Positions 18,558 through 25,842 of a stretch of DNA of 64,000 nucleotides are shown here, in pieces (positions within the stretch are counted from its first letter, which is position 1; each line of letters starts with the position of its first letter). Position numbers and translations under genes: made by a program. The stretch lies in the NCBI GenBank assembly GCA_002254845.1, contig NKPT01000002.1, forward strand, positions 1 to 64,000, in the 5' to 3' direction. The stretch is from Chloracidobacterium sp. CP2_5A (GTDB taxonomy: Bacteria; Acidobacteriota; Blastocatellia; Chloracidobacteriales; Chloracidobacteriaceae). Under the pieces are notes generated by a model. The model made no database searches, had not been told where the DNA came from, and saw nothing but the letters and a program-made list of their open reading frames with translations.

Positions 18558-19370
18558 ATGAATCTTACTGGGAAAATTGGGCTGGTTATTGTGACGGCGC
18601 TCGTTGCGCTGGCGCTGGCCGGCCCGCTCTTCATCCCGCCGGAGCTGGTGACGTTTCAGGACCTTGAGCGGAGCTTTGATCCGCCCTCCTGGGCGCATCC
18701 GATGGGCCTCGACGAAAACGGGCGCGACATTCTGGCGCGAGTCGTCTACGGCGCGCGGGTCTCGCTGACGGTCGGCGTCATTGTCGTCGCTGTCTCGGCG
18801 TCAATCGGCCTCGTGTTGGGCTTGCTCTCCGGCTATGTCGGCGGCTGGCTGGATCGCTTCATCTCCGGCTTTTGGTTCAACGTGTTTCTGGCCTTTCCCG
18901 GCATCCTGCTGGCGATTGCCACGGTCGCTTTTCTTGGCGCGAGCCTGGCCAATCTCATTTTAGCTCTGTGCGCGATTGGCTGGGTTGGCTACGCCCGGCT
19001 CATTCGGGCGCAAACGCTTAAGGTTCGGGAGTATGACTTTGTCACCGCCGCCCGCGCGCTGGGAGCAAGCGACGCTCGCATCCTTTTTCGGCATATTCTG
19101 CCCAACGCCGTCCAGCCGCTGATCGTTCAGGCGAGCCTTGGCATGGCTGGCGCCATCCTCGCCGAGGCGAGCCTCAGCTTTTTGGGTCTGGGCATCCCGC
19201 CGCCCACGCCAAGCTGGGGCGCGATGCTGAGCGACGCCCGGACGCACTTCGCTTCGGGCTGGCACATGACCGTTTTCCCGGCGGCGATGATTACCTTGAC
19301 GGTGCTCGGCTTTAACTTGCTGGGCGATGGCTTGCGCGAGCGACTCGACCCCAAGCAGCGCCCGCGCTGA
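18558..19370 (+). CDS. Orphan OppC/DppC-type ABC transporter permease
   Basis: An inner-membrane permease of the dipeptide/oligopeptide/nickel family. It has the N-terminal OppC_N segment (DENGRDILARVVYGARVSLTVG), about six membrane helices and the EAA loop (VTAARALGASDARILFRHILPNAVQPLIVQ) that contacts the ATPase. At 270 residues it is of normal length. These permeases work as DppB-DppC pairs with two ATPases and a binding protein, yet none of these partners is in the window, so substrate cannot be assigned. The start ATG follows GGAAG by seven bases. Confidence 0.88.
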   Translation: MNLTGKIGLVIVTALVALALAGPLFIPPELVTFQDLERSFDPPSWAHPMGLDENGRDILARVVYGARVSLTVGVIVVAVSASIGLVLGLLSGYVGGWLDRFISGFWFNVFLAFPGILLAIATVAFLGASLANLILALCAIGWVGYARLIRAQTLKVREYDFVTAARALGASDARILFRHILPNAVQPLIVQASLGMAGAILAEASLSFLGLGIPPPTPSWGAMLSDARTHFASGWHMTVFPAAMITLTVLGFNLLGDGLRERLDPKQRPR

Positions 19371-19463
19371 AAAGGCCCCGATGGGCTTTGGCCGCTAGCT
19401 GGCGCGCGCCGCAACGGCGGGGTGGCCCGGCTTTGGTTGCTTGCCGCTCGGCTATCGCCTAGC

Positions 19464-19507
19464 ATGGCGCGCAACGCATGGCGCGCAACGCGCATGGCGC
19501 GCAACGC
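19464..19507. repeat. Three copies of a 14-bp direct repeat
   Basis: ATGGCGCGCAACGC occurs at 19464-19477, 19478-19491 and 19494-19507 in the region between the permease gene and pilT. The first two are directly abutting. Confidence 0.9.
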
Positions 19508-19563
19508 GCCTTTTCAACGCCCTGCTTTCGCCTTTCGCCCCTGGCCCGCGGTCGGGCGGCTTC

Positions 19564-19597
19564 GTATCGTTGCACTTGGGGTATCGTTGCACTTGGG
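19564..19597. repeat. 17-bp perfect tandem duplication upstream of pilT
   Basis: GTATCGTTGCACTTGGG occurs twice head to tail, ending directly at the GGGGAGGGAG ribosome site of pilT. It may lie in the leader or promoter of pilT. Confidence 0.9.
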
Positions 19598-19613
19598 GAG
19601 GGAGTTTGCTCGT

Positions 19614-20861
19614 ATGTCTGCGCCGCACCAACTAAGTCATATCCAGCAAAGCTTCAACCAAGTCCTGCAGATGATGCTGTCGGTATCCGACAAAGTCAGC
19701 GACTTGATTTTCTCGCCTGGACGACCGCCCCAGGTGGAGCTCGTCGGACAGCTCCGGGCCGTCAAGATTCAGGGTCTGGAGCAGCTTACGCCGCAGCATA
19801 CGCATGCCTTCGCGCAGGTGCTTTTGGCGAATAACGCGGCCAACGCCGAAAAGCTGGAGAAGTTTGGGTCGGTGGACTTGTCTTACAGCGTGCCGGGACA
19901 CTCCCGCTTTCGGGTCAATGTGTTCAAGCAGCGCGGGACCGAGGCCATCGTCATGCGGGTGATTCCCAATCGCATCCCGGCGCTAGAGGATCTCGGCCTT
20001 CCGCCACAGCTTCGTCAGGTGGCCGACCTCAAGAATGGCATCGTGCTGGTCACTGGCCCGACCGGAAGCGGCAAGTCATCAACGCTGGCGGCAATCATTA
20101 ACCTCATTAACGAGACCAAGTATTACCACATCGTCACCATCGAGGACCCTATCGAGTTCATTCACCCGCACAAGAACTCCACGATTCACCAGCGCGAGCT
20201 GCACAGCGACACGCCAGATTTCGCGCTGGCGCTGCGGGCGGCGCTGCGGCAGGCCCCTAAAGTCATTTTGGTGGGCGAGATGCGCGACCGGGAAACGATT
20301 GAAATCGCCATGGAGGCCTCTGAAACCGGACACCTTGTGTTTTCCACGCTGCACACGATTGACGCCGCCAAAACCGTGGATCGGATCATCGGGGTCTTTC
20401 CGAAGAGCGAGGAGCATGTTGTTCGCACGCGCCTGGCGCAGTCGTTCCGGTACATTATTTCTCAGCGGCTGATCCCGCGCGCCGATCAGCGCGGGCGAGT
20501 CGCCGTCGTTGAGATTCTGCGCTCGACAATGCGAACCCGCGAATACATTGAAAAAGGCGAAACGGCCGGCAAAACGCTTGTGGATGCCATGCGCGACGGC
20601 GAGATCGAAGGCATGCAGCACTTTGACGGCGTGCTTGAGAAGCTCATCCGCCAGAACGTCATCACGAAGGAAGATGGGCTGGCCTATGCGACGAACCCCG
20701 GCAACCTGATGCTTCAGCTAAGCGACCTGGGTCGCCCTTCCCCGCAGGACGCGACGCCGCCGGGACTGACCGGCGGACACCGCGCGCCAGGCGAGCCGCC
20801 GAAGCCCGCGCCAACGTCCGCCGCCCGCCCCGGCTCCATGCTCGACCTCATTGACCGGTAG
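19614..20861 (+). CDS. pilT: Type IV pilus retraction ATPase PilT
   Basis: A hexameric ATPase that depolymerises type IV pili and powers twitching. It contains Walker A (VTGPTGSGKSSTLAAIINL), the Asp box (HIVTIEDPIEFIH), Walker B (APKVILVGEMRDRETIEIAM) and the His box (TGHLVFSTLHTIDAAKTVDRI). The AIRNLIRE retraction motif typical of classical PilT is not evident; the equivalent stretch reads GEIEGMQHFDGVLEKLIRQ, so a PilT-like paralogue is possible. The track start at 19422 passes through two tandem repeats; GGGGAGGGAG at 19595-19604 supports the ATG at 19614, giving 415 residues with a proline-rich tail. No other pil genes are nearby. Confidence 0.9.
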   Translation: MSAPHQLSHIQQSFNQVLQMMLSVSDKVSDLIFSPGRPPQVELVGQLRAVKIQGLEQLTPQHTHAFAQVLLANNAANAEKLEKFGSVDLSYSVPGHSRFRVNVFKQRGTEAIVMRVIPNRIPALEDLGLPPQLRQVADLKNGIVLVTGPTGSGKSSTLAAIINLINETKYYHIVTIEDPIEFIHPHKNSTIHQRELHSDTPDFALALRAALRQAPKVILVGEMRDRETIEIAMEASETGHLVFSTLHTIDAAKTVDRIIGVFPKSEEHVVRTRLAQSFRYIISQRLIPRADQRGRVAVVEILRSTMRTREYIEKGETAGKTLVDAMRDGEIEGMQHFDGVLEKLIRQNVITKEDGLAYATNPGNLMLQLSDLGRPSPQDATPPGLTGGHRAPGEPPKPAPTSAARPGSMLDLIDR

Positions 20862-20988
20862 CGCCCAGGGCGCCGACTTCGGGCGCAGGGCGGTTGTCGC
20901 TTTGACGCGCCCGGTCGGTTGCGTCAGGCGGGAGCGCTTGGCTAATGTTGCGTTACGTAGCTTGCTCTTGATTGGAGGGGAAACTGCC

Positions 20989-21318
20989 ATGGATGCCGCT
21001 TCCAAGGCGTTGGCCGAAGCGTCGCCGCGCTCGTTCGAGGAATTTTTCCCGCTCTACCTCGCCATGCACAGTCACCCCATGACGCGCATTTTCCACTTTA
21101 TCGGGACGGCGCTTCAACTGCCGATCATCATCGCTTGCTTTCTTAGCGGCTGGTGGTGGGGGCTGCTGGCCATTCCGTTCGTTTCATATGGGCTGGCTTG
21201 GTTTTCGCACTTTGTCTTCGAGCGCAATCGCCCGGCGACGTGGACGAGCCCGTGGTATTCGCTCCTGGGCGACTACAAGATGGTTGGACTGATGCTGCGC
21301 GGGCAGCTCTGGCGATAA
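20989..21318 (+). CDS. Mpo1-like/DUF962 membrane protein
   Basis: A small protein of 109 residues with a conserved DUF962 (Mpo1/YGL010w-like) pattern: FFPLYLAMHSHPMTRIFHFIGT, two membrane helices, then FSHFVFERNRPATW and the C-terminal W-SPWYSLLGDYKM. The yeast homologue is an Fe2+-dependent dioxygenase in fatty-acid alpha-oxidation; conserved histidines here (HSHP, HFIGT, HFVFE) fit that, but the bacterial role is not established. The ATG at 20989 is preceded by GGAGGGG, making the longer track start unlikely. It lies between pilT and the DUF445 gene on the same strand. Confidence 0.82.
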   Translation: MDAASKALAEASPRSFEEFFPLYLAMHSHPMTRIFHFIGTALQLPIIIACFLSGWWWGLLAIPFVSYGLAWFSHFVFERNRPATWTSPWYSLLGDYKMVGLMLRGQLWR

Positions 21319-21384
21319 CGCGCGTGATGTCGCGGCAACCGAAGCTTGACACGGGTGACGCATCGCTTCGTGAGGTCAAGCGTC

Positions 21385-22248
21385 ATGCTGAGTTCCGTTT
21401 GGGGAACGGCGCTTCTACATCTGCTCATTGCAACGAGTCATGGCTTCGTGGGCGCTTGGCTGGCCGTGCGGATGGTGTTTCGTCCGCGCCGCGCCTGGAA
21501 GCTGTTTGGCTGGCGCATCCCCTTCACGCCGGGCATGATTCCGGCGGAACGGGCGGCGTTTCTCAAACGCTTCGCCAACGTGATTGCCGAGCGCGTCCTG
21601 ACGGTTGAAACCATTGCTGACGAGATTATGGCGCTCGGCATTGAGGGCGAGGTTGGCGCGGCGTCGCGGCGCCACTACGCCGAGCAGACCGATAGCGAGG
21701 ACTTTCTTCGCCATCTTGCCCGGCGTATCGTCGAGTTGCTTGCCGATGAGCGCAACGCGGCTGGGATTGGCCGCCGCCTGACCGATGGCTTCGCCAATGT
21801 CGTCATTGAAGAGGCGGGCGCGACCTATGGCTTGGTCGGCCGCCTCATCGCTCGGCGGCTGGTCGAGCTGGGCATGCTCAAGCGCATCGTGACGCTCGCG
21901 CTGGAAGACATTGCGAGCCTTTTGAGCCAAAACGAGCCGGCCCGCGCCGCCATGGTCGAGACCATCGCGACGGTCGGCGGTCATCTGTTTGAAAGCGACG
22001 CCGCGCCGCCGCGTCTGCACCCGTCGGAGGTCACGCCCGTGACCGAGTTTGTGCAATCCCTGGGCCGCCGACTGGATATTGAAGCCTTGTTGCGCTCGCA
22101 GCTTGAACGATTGACTGACCAGATGATTGAAGAGCTGATCTATCGGGCGGCTGGGCGCGAGTTGCGCATGATTGTCCGTTTCGGAGCGCTGGTGGGGCTG
22201 GTCGTCGGCATCGTGCAGGCTGGGCTTTTCCTGTTGACTGAGTCCTGA
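21385..22248 (+). CDS. DUF445 family membrane protein
   Basis: A 287-residue protein of the DUF445/YheB type. The N-terminal helix and a short loop (GFVGAWLAVRMVFRPRRAWKLFGWRIPFTPGMIPAE) are the family hallmark, followed by a long amphipathic helical body and a C-terminal membrane helix (FGALVGLVVGIVQAGLFLL). Function is unknown; the family is anchored in the membrane and widespread in bacteria. GAGGT at 21372-21376 supports the ATG at 21385 rather than the upstream 21346. It follows the Mpo1-like gene by 66 bases and ends at a pair of overlapping hairpins. Confidence 0.8.
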   Translation: MLSSVWGTALLHLLIATSHGFVGAWLAVRMVFRPRRAWKLFGWRIPFTPGMIPAERAAFLKRFANVIAERVLTVETIADEIMALGIEGEVGAASRRHYAEQTDSEDFLRHLARRIVELLADERNAAGIGRRLTDGFANVVIEEAGATYGLVGRLIARRLVELGMLKRIVTLALEDIASLLSQNEPARAAMVETIATVGGHLFESDAAPPRLHPSEVTPVTEFVQSLGRRLDIEALLRSQLERLTDQMIEELIYRAAGRELRMIVRFGALVGLVVGIVQAGLFLLTES

Positions 22249-22272
22249 CCGCGGGCGCCGGCGAAGTCGCCC

Positions 22273-22323
22273 GCCAGGACGCCGGCGGCTTCGCAAGGGA
22301 CGGCGTCCTGGCCGTCCCTTGCG
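22273..22323. terminator. Two overlapping perfect hairpins between convergent genes
   Basis: GCCAGGACGCC (22273-22283) pairs perfectly with GGCGTCCTGGC (22302-22312), and CGCAAGGGACGG (22292-22303) pairs perfectly with CCGTCCCTTGCG (22312-22323). The two stems share bases, so they cannot fully form together. No T-tract is present. Position between the DUF445 gene and icd suggests a bidirectional terminator or 3'-end stabiliser. Confidence 0.7.
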
Positions 22324-22348
22324 TCGCTCCGCTTAGGCGGAAGCCGCG

Positions 22349-23812
22349 CTAATCCTCGCCTTGGGCCTTGGTGTAGCCGGCCTCGCCGTCGAACTCCGGC
22401 AACTTCTCAATGTGCATCCAGCGGTACTGCGCCCCGATGCGCTGCGTCAGCTCTAGAATCTGCGCGTCCGTCACCTCGCTCGCCGCATCGCGCCCAATGA
22501 AGCGGCAACGGTAGTGATCAACGCAATCCGTCATCGCGCCGACCGATGGATACACCTTCGTGCCGCGATTGGAAATCATCTTGAGCTTGAGCGCCGCGCC
22601 CTCCGCCAACGCCTCCAGCGCCGGTCCCAACTGCTCCGGCAACTGACTGGTCTCGACGAAAATATCCGCGCCGACAGTGCGTCGAGTCCGCGCCTTCACC
22701 ACATCCGGCGCGGTTGGAAACGTCGGCATCTGAAGCGGCTTGTGGTCGCGCACGCGCCAGCTTTCCGACTTCTTGCCAAGGTTGCCGATAATGGCGTCGG
22801 CGAAGGCGCGCGTGCCGACCGACTTTTCATCGCCCGCAATATCGCGGGTGAGAATGCCTTGCTCCAGCGTGACAAGCAGCGCGTGTTCAATCTTGGCCGC
22901 CGCCTCAAATTCGCCCAAGTGCCGCAGCATCATGACGCCTGACATCAGCACCGCCGTGGGATTGATGACATCCTTGCCGGCGTATTTTGGAGCCGAGCCG
23001 TGTACCGCCTCGAAGATCGCCACTTCGCTGCCAATATTCGCCGATGGCGCGAAGCCCAAGCCGCCAATCAAGCCCGACGTCAGGTCGCTGAGAATATCGC
23101 CGTTCATGTTCGTGGTGACAATGACATCAAATTGCTCGGGCCGCTTCACAAGCTGATGCGCGCAGTTGTCAATAATGATGTGGCTGGCTTCAATGTCGGG
23201 ATATTCTGGCGCCAGGGCCTCGAAGGCGCGCTTGAGCATGCCTTCGGTCTGCTTCATGATGTTGGACTTCGTGGCGCAGTGAACCTTTGTCCGCCCTTCG
23301 GAGCGGGCGAATTCAAACGCCAGCCGGACAATCTTCTCGCAGCCCTTGCGCGAAATAAGCTTCAAGCACTGCGCCACGCCCGGCGTTTGCATGTGCTCAA
23401 TGCCGGCGTAAAGGTCTTCAACGTTTTCACGCACCACGACGAGGTCAAGCCGCCGCCCGGTGAAGGGCGTCGCGACGCCCGGCATCTCGCGCACCGGACG
23501 AATGTTCCCGTAAGTCTCAAACAGCTTGCGCAACGTGACATTGGCGCTCTTTTCGCCGAAGCCGACCGGCGTTTCCAGCGGCCCCTTCAGAACAACGCGG
23601 GTCTTGGCGATGGATTCAATGGTTTCAGGCAGGACGCCCGACGGCACGCCCTGTTGAAAGACGCTTGCCCCGGCGGCGCGCGTTTCCCAGGCCACAGCCG
23701 CCCCGGTCGCTTCAATGATGCGCTGCGTCGCCGTAATGCATTCCGGGCCAATGCCGTCGCCCGGAATCAGCGTGACGAGCTTCTTGCCGTCTTCGGTGAT
23801 GTGAAATTTCAT
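22349..23812 (-). CDS. icd: NADP-dependent isocitrate dehydrogenase, long (Thermus/alphaproteobacterial) type
   Basis: Converts isocitrate to 2-oxoglutarate in the TCA cycle. The catalytic half shows VTLIPGDGIGPECI, the substrate loop KSANVTLRKLFETYGNIRP, VRENVEDLYAGIEH and the metal/cofactor segment EAVHGSAPKYAGKDVINPTA. A C-terminal extension of about 150 residues makes 487 residues, as in the Thermus-type enzymes rather than the 416-residue E. coli enzyme. The ATG at 23812 (MKFHITEDGKK) is preceded by GAGGT and fits the family start; the track start at 23851 adds 13 unlikely residues. Monocistronic; upstream is a 19-bp tandem duplication. Confidence 0.92.
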   Translation of the reverse strand: MKFHITEDGKKLVTLIPGDGIGPECITATQRIIEATGAAVAWETRAAGASVFQQGVPSGVLPETIESIAKTRVVLKGPLETPVGFGEKSANVTLRKLFETYGNIRPVREMPGVATPFTGRRLDLVVVRENVEDLYAGIEHMQTPGVAQCLKLISRKGCEKIVRLAFEFARSEGRTKVHCATKSNIMKQTEGMLKRAFEALAPEYPDIEASHIIIDNCAHQLVKRPEQFDVIVTTNMNGDILSDLTSGLIGGLGFAPSANIGSEVAIFEAVHGSAPKYAGKDVINPTAVLMSGVMMLRHLGEFEAAAKIEHALLVTLEQGILTRDIAGDEKSVGTRAFADAIIGNLGKKSESWRVRDHKPLQMPTFPTAPDVVKARTRRTVGADIFVETSQLPEQLGPALEALAEGAALKLKMISNRGTKVYPSVGAMTDCVDHYRCRFIGRDAASEVTDAQILELTQRIGAQYRWMHIEKLPEFDGEAGYTKAQGED

Positions 23813-23888
23813 GAGACGATAACCTCGGAAAAAGCGTGCGAAAGCGCACATAATGCAGCGCGAGTCTAGTGCGCCCCGGCGGGATGGT

Positions 23889-23926
23889 CAAGAAATGGCG
23901 CGAGCGGCAAGAAATGGCGCGAGCGG
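23889..23926. repeat. 19-bp perfect tandem duplication between icd and anti-sigma gene
   Basis: CAAGAAATGGCGCGAGCGG occurs twice head to tail (23889-23907, 23908-23926), 77 bases upstream of the icd start codon, so it may overlap the icd promoter or leader. Confidence 0.9.
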
Positions 23927-24020
23927 CGCCGGAACGCGCCGGCGGCGGGCCTTGGCACTCCTCGGATTTTTGCTCGCGGACGCGGCGCGCGCCGCGCCAG
24001 GCTGGCCGAGACCCTCGCTT

Positions 24021-24656
24021 TCAACTGACCTGACATTCGGCAAGCGAGCGCCGAACTAGAATCAAGCATCCAGTCGCGGTGTAGCTATGGGCGTGCAGCG
24101 TGCCCGCCTCTGACCGAATGTAATCGCCTGGACCAAGCGTTTCGTCGCCGATGACCAGGTCGCCCTCCAGGACAAGGATCTCTTCCATTTTAAGGTGGCG
24201 GTGCGGCGGCATCGCCATGCCTGGCATCGCCCGCACCAGCGCCAGCACGGTGTCGTCAACTTCGTTTTGGTACAGCGCGCGCGCTAGCCACCCATCTTGG
24301 AGCGGGAACCACCGGGCGCTGTCGGCGCGTGAAATGGCTGAGTAATAAATTGCCTCCGCGGCGTCGCCAGCCGGCGCTGGCCGTGACGGCGACATCGCTC
24401 CCGACTGAACCGCGCTCATCAGCCGCTCGCGCAAATGAGCTGGCGGAGGGGTGGCGGTCGCGCTCAGAACGCGCGCGATGAGGCTGCGGGTTTCCTCTAA
24501 AAGCTCAACGCGCAGGCGCGCATCCTGCGCCATAACCATTTCGAGCCGCCGGCGCTCCTCTTCGCCTAATAAGCCAAGCGCGTAACCAAGCAAGTCTTCC
24601 CAAGGCTGTTCCATATCCGGCGCGTCGTCCTGCTTGAAATTATCATCCATTGTCAT
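24021..24656 (-). CDS. Cupin-type anti-sigma factor (ChrR/RskA-like)
   Basis: The negative regulator of the ECF sigma factor encoded just upstream. The N-terminal 70 residues are helical (DLLGYALGLLGEEERRRLEMV), like RskA/ChrR sigma-binding domains, but lack the HxxxCxxC zinc motif. The C-terminal half is a cupin (HRHLKMEEILVLEGDLVIG, LGPGDYIRSEAGTLHAHS) whose His/Glu residues could bind a metal and sense oxidants, by analogy with ChrR. The reading frame overlaps the sigma gene: ATGA at 24656 couples stop and start, with AAGG seven bases upstream. Other in-frame ATGs at 24662 and 24650 are possible. Confidence 0.82.
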   Translation of the reverse strand: MTMDDNFKQDDAPDMEQPWEDLLGYALGLLGEEERRRLEMVMAQDARLRVELLEETRSLIARVLSATATPPPAHLRERLMSAVQSGAMSPSRPAPAGDAAEAIYYSAISRADSARWFPLQDGWLARALYQNEVDDTVLALVRAMPGMAMPPHRHLKMEEILVLEGDLVIGDETLGPGDYIRSEAGTLHAHSYTATGCLILVRRSLAECQVS

Positions 24657-25300
24657 AGCCATCCCTTCTCCGCTGCCGGCCGCAGCCGGTTTCGCAGGTG
24701 CTGAAGCGCCAGACGGATACGCCCTTTGACCGTCCCTAGCGGGATCGTCAGGCGATCAGCGATTTCCTGATTGGTCAAGCCGCTAAAAAACGTCAGCTCG
24801 ATAACCTGCCGTTGATCCGGCGACAGGGATTGAACCGCCGCTCGGATCATTTCCCCCTGCTGGGCTTCAAGCATGGCGCTTTCCGGATCGCTTTGCGCAA
24901 GCTCAGGCGTCGCCGGCGCGTCAGCCTGAACGTAACGGTCGCTACGGCGCGCCCGAAGGCGGTCAATGGCGCGGCTACGCGCCATCATCAGAAGCCAGGC
25001 AAGGGGGAGTCCGCGCTGGAGGTCATAACTCTTTGCTCGCCGCCAAACTTCAAGGTAAACCGCCATGGTCGCCTCTTCCGTGTCGCTGTCATCGCGGAGA
25101 ATGCGCTTGGCGACGCCAAAAACCTGCCGGGAGGTCGCGTCATACAACTCGCCCAGGGCTTGGTGGTCGCCATCCGCAATGCGACGAATTAAGTTGAGCA
25201 GTCGCGCGTTGTTGTCTCGGTCTCCTGCGAAGCGTTCGTGAGTCACCTTGTTTCGGTCTCCTGCGAATACGGGAGTCAGAGCGAAAGCGATGTGTGTCAC
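24653..25300 (-). CDS. ECF-family RNA polymerase sigma factor
   Basis: An extracytoplasmic-function sigma factor of the SigK/ChrR-partner type. Region 2 (YDATSRQVFGVAKRILRDDSDTEEATMAVYLEVW; LPLAWLLMMARSRAIDRLR) and region 4 (LSPDQRQVIELTFFSGLTNQEIADRLTIPLGTVKGRIRLALQHL) are complete. AGGTGA six bases before the ATG at 25300 supports this start. The N-terminus contains an in-frame 36-base duplication (FAGDRNKVTHE / RFAGDRDNNAR), not needed for the fold. It forms a translationally coupled pair with the cupin anti-sigma gene, which implies autoregulated stress response; oxidative stress is an inference from the cupin. Confidence 0.92.
   Translation of the reverse strand: MTHIAFALTPVFAGDRNKVTHERFAGDRDNNARLLNLIRRIADGDHQALGELYDATSRQVFGVAKRILRDDSDTEEATMAVYLEVWRRAKSYDLQRGLPLAWLLMMARSRAIDRLRARRSDRYVQADAPATPELAQSDPESAMLEAQQGEMIRAAVQSLSPDQRQVIELTFFSGLTNQEIADRLTIPLGTVKGRIRLALQHLRNRLRPAAEKGWL
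25217..25267. repeat. In-frame 36-base-period duplication in sigma N-terminus
   Basis: TCGGTCTCCTGCGAA occurs at 25217-25231 and 25253-25267; flanking bases (GAGTCA) also partly repeat. The period of 36 bases is 12 codons, so the reading frame is kept. Confidence 0.8.
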
Positions 25301-25694
25301 CTAGCGCAGACTAGGCAATTTCCCGGTTGTTAGAGCGCAACCTGAAGAGTAACCGCCCGCGACGTTATGCGTCGGGCTCGCGGCTGGCAATTCTCCGTAA
25401 GCTCCCAACGCCGCTGAAGCCGCGCTTGCCGCCGCGCCCGAAGTCTAGCCAGGTTGTCAACGTTAAGAGTCTGGCCGAGCTTTCCTCAATGGTCGCAATC
25501 TACTCAATCCGCAGGCTCGCAATACGGGCGGACGCGATACAGGCGGACGGGGACTGGAGCGCGCCGTGACGGGGAAGCGCCCGACTTGATAACTGGCCTA
25601 GCCTTCGGCGGGCGACTTAGGGACGGGCTGTCAAGCCGTCTCTCCACAGTCAGCGGCCTTGGGAAGGCGCTGTCCTTGGCGATTCGCTCATCGT
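25301..25694. other. Gene-poor spacer with possible sigma-operon promoter
   Basis: About 390 bases between the ECF sigma start and the helicase remnant. The short ORFs in the track look like noise and lack ribosome sites. No clear hairpin was seen. It presumably contains the sigma promoter. Short internal repeats such as GGCGGACG are present. Confidence 0.4.
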
Positions 25695-25842
25695 TCAGCC
25701 GTCAGGCGTCGAGGTCTGGCCGCCAAGCAGCGCCTCCAGATGCATATTGGAGAAGGCCTGGATGAGTCTGTTTCGCCGGCCGATGACTTGCGTTTCCTGG
25801 GATGAGGCCGCATCGCTGGCGCCAGTCTCTGGGGTTGTCCGC
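25695..25842 (-). pseudogene. Possible frame-shifted remnant of the helicase 3' end
   Basis: In another frame from the helicase stop, an open stretch reads ...ERTTPETGASDAASS...RLIQAFSNMHLEALL before stopping at 25695. It has a protein-like composition and directly continues the helicase DNA, so it may be what remains of the lost C-terminal half after a deletion. This is speculative. Confidence 0.25.

Noticed and set aside
23000-23869. 289-residue plus-strand ORF opposite icd
   Set aside because: Shadow of a strongly conserved icd gene.
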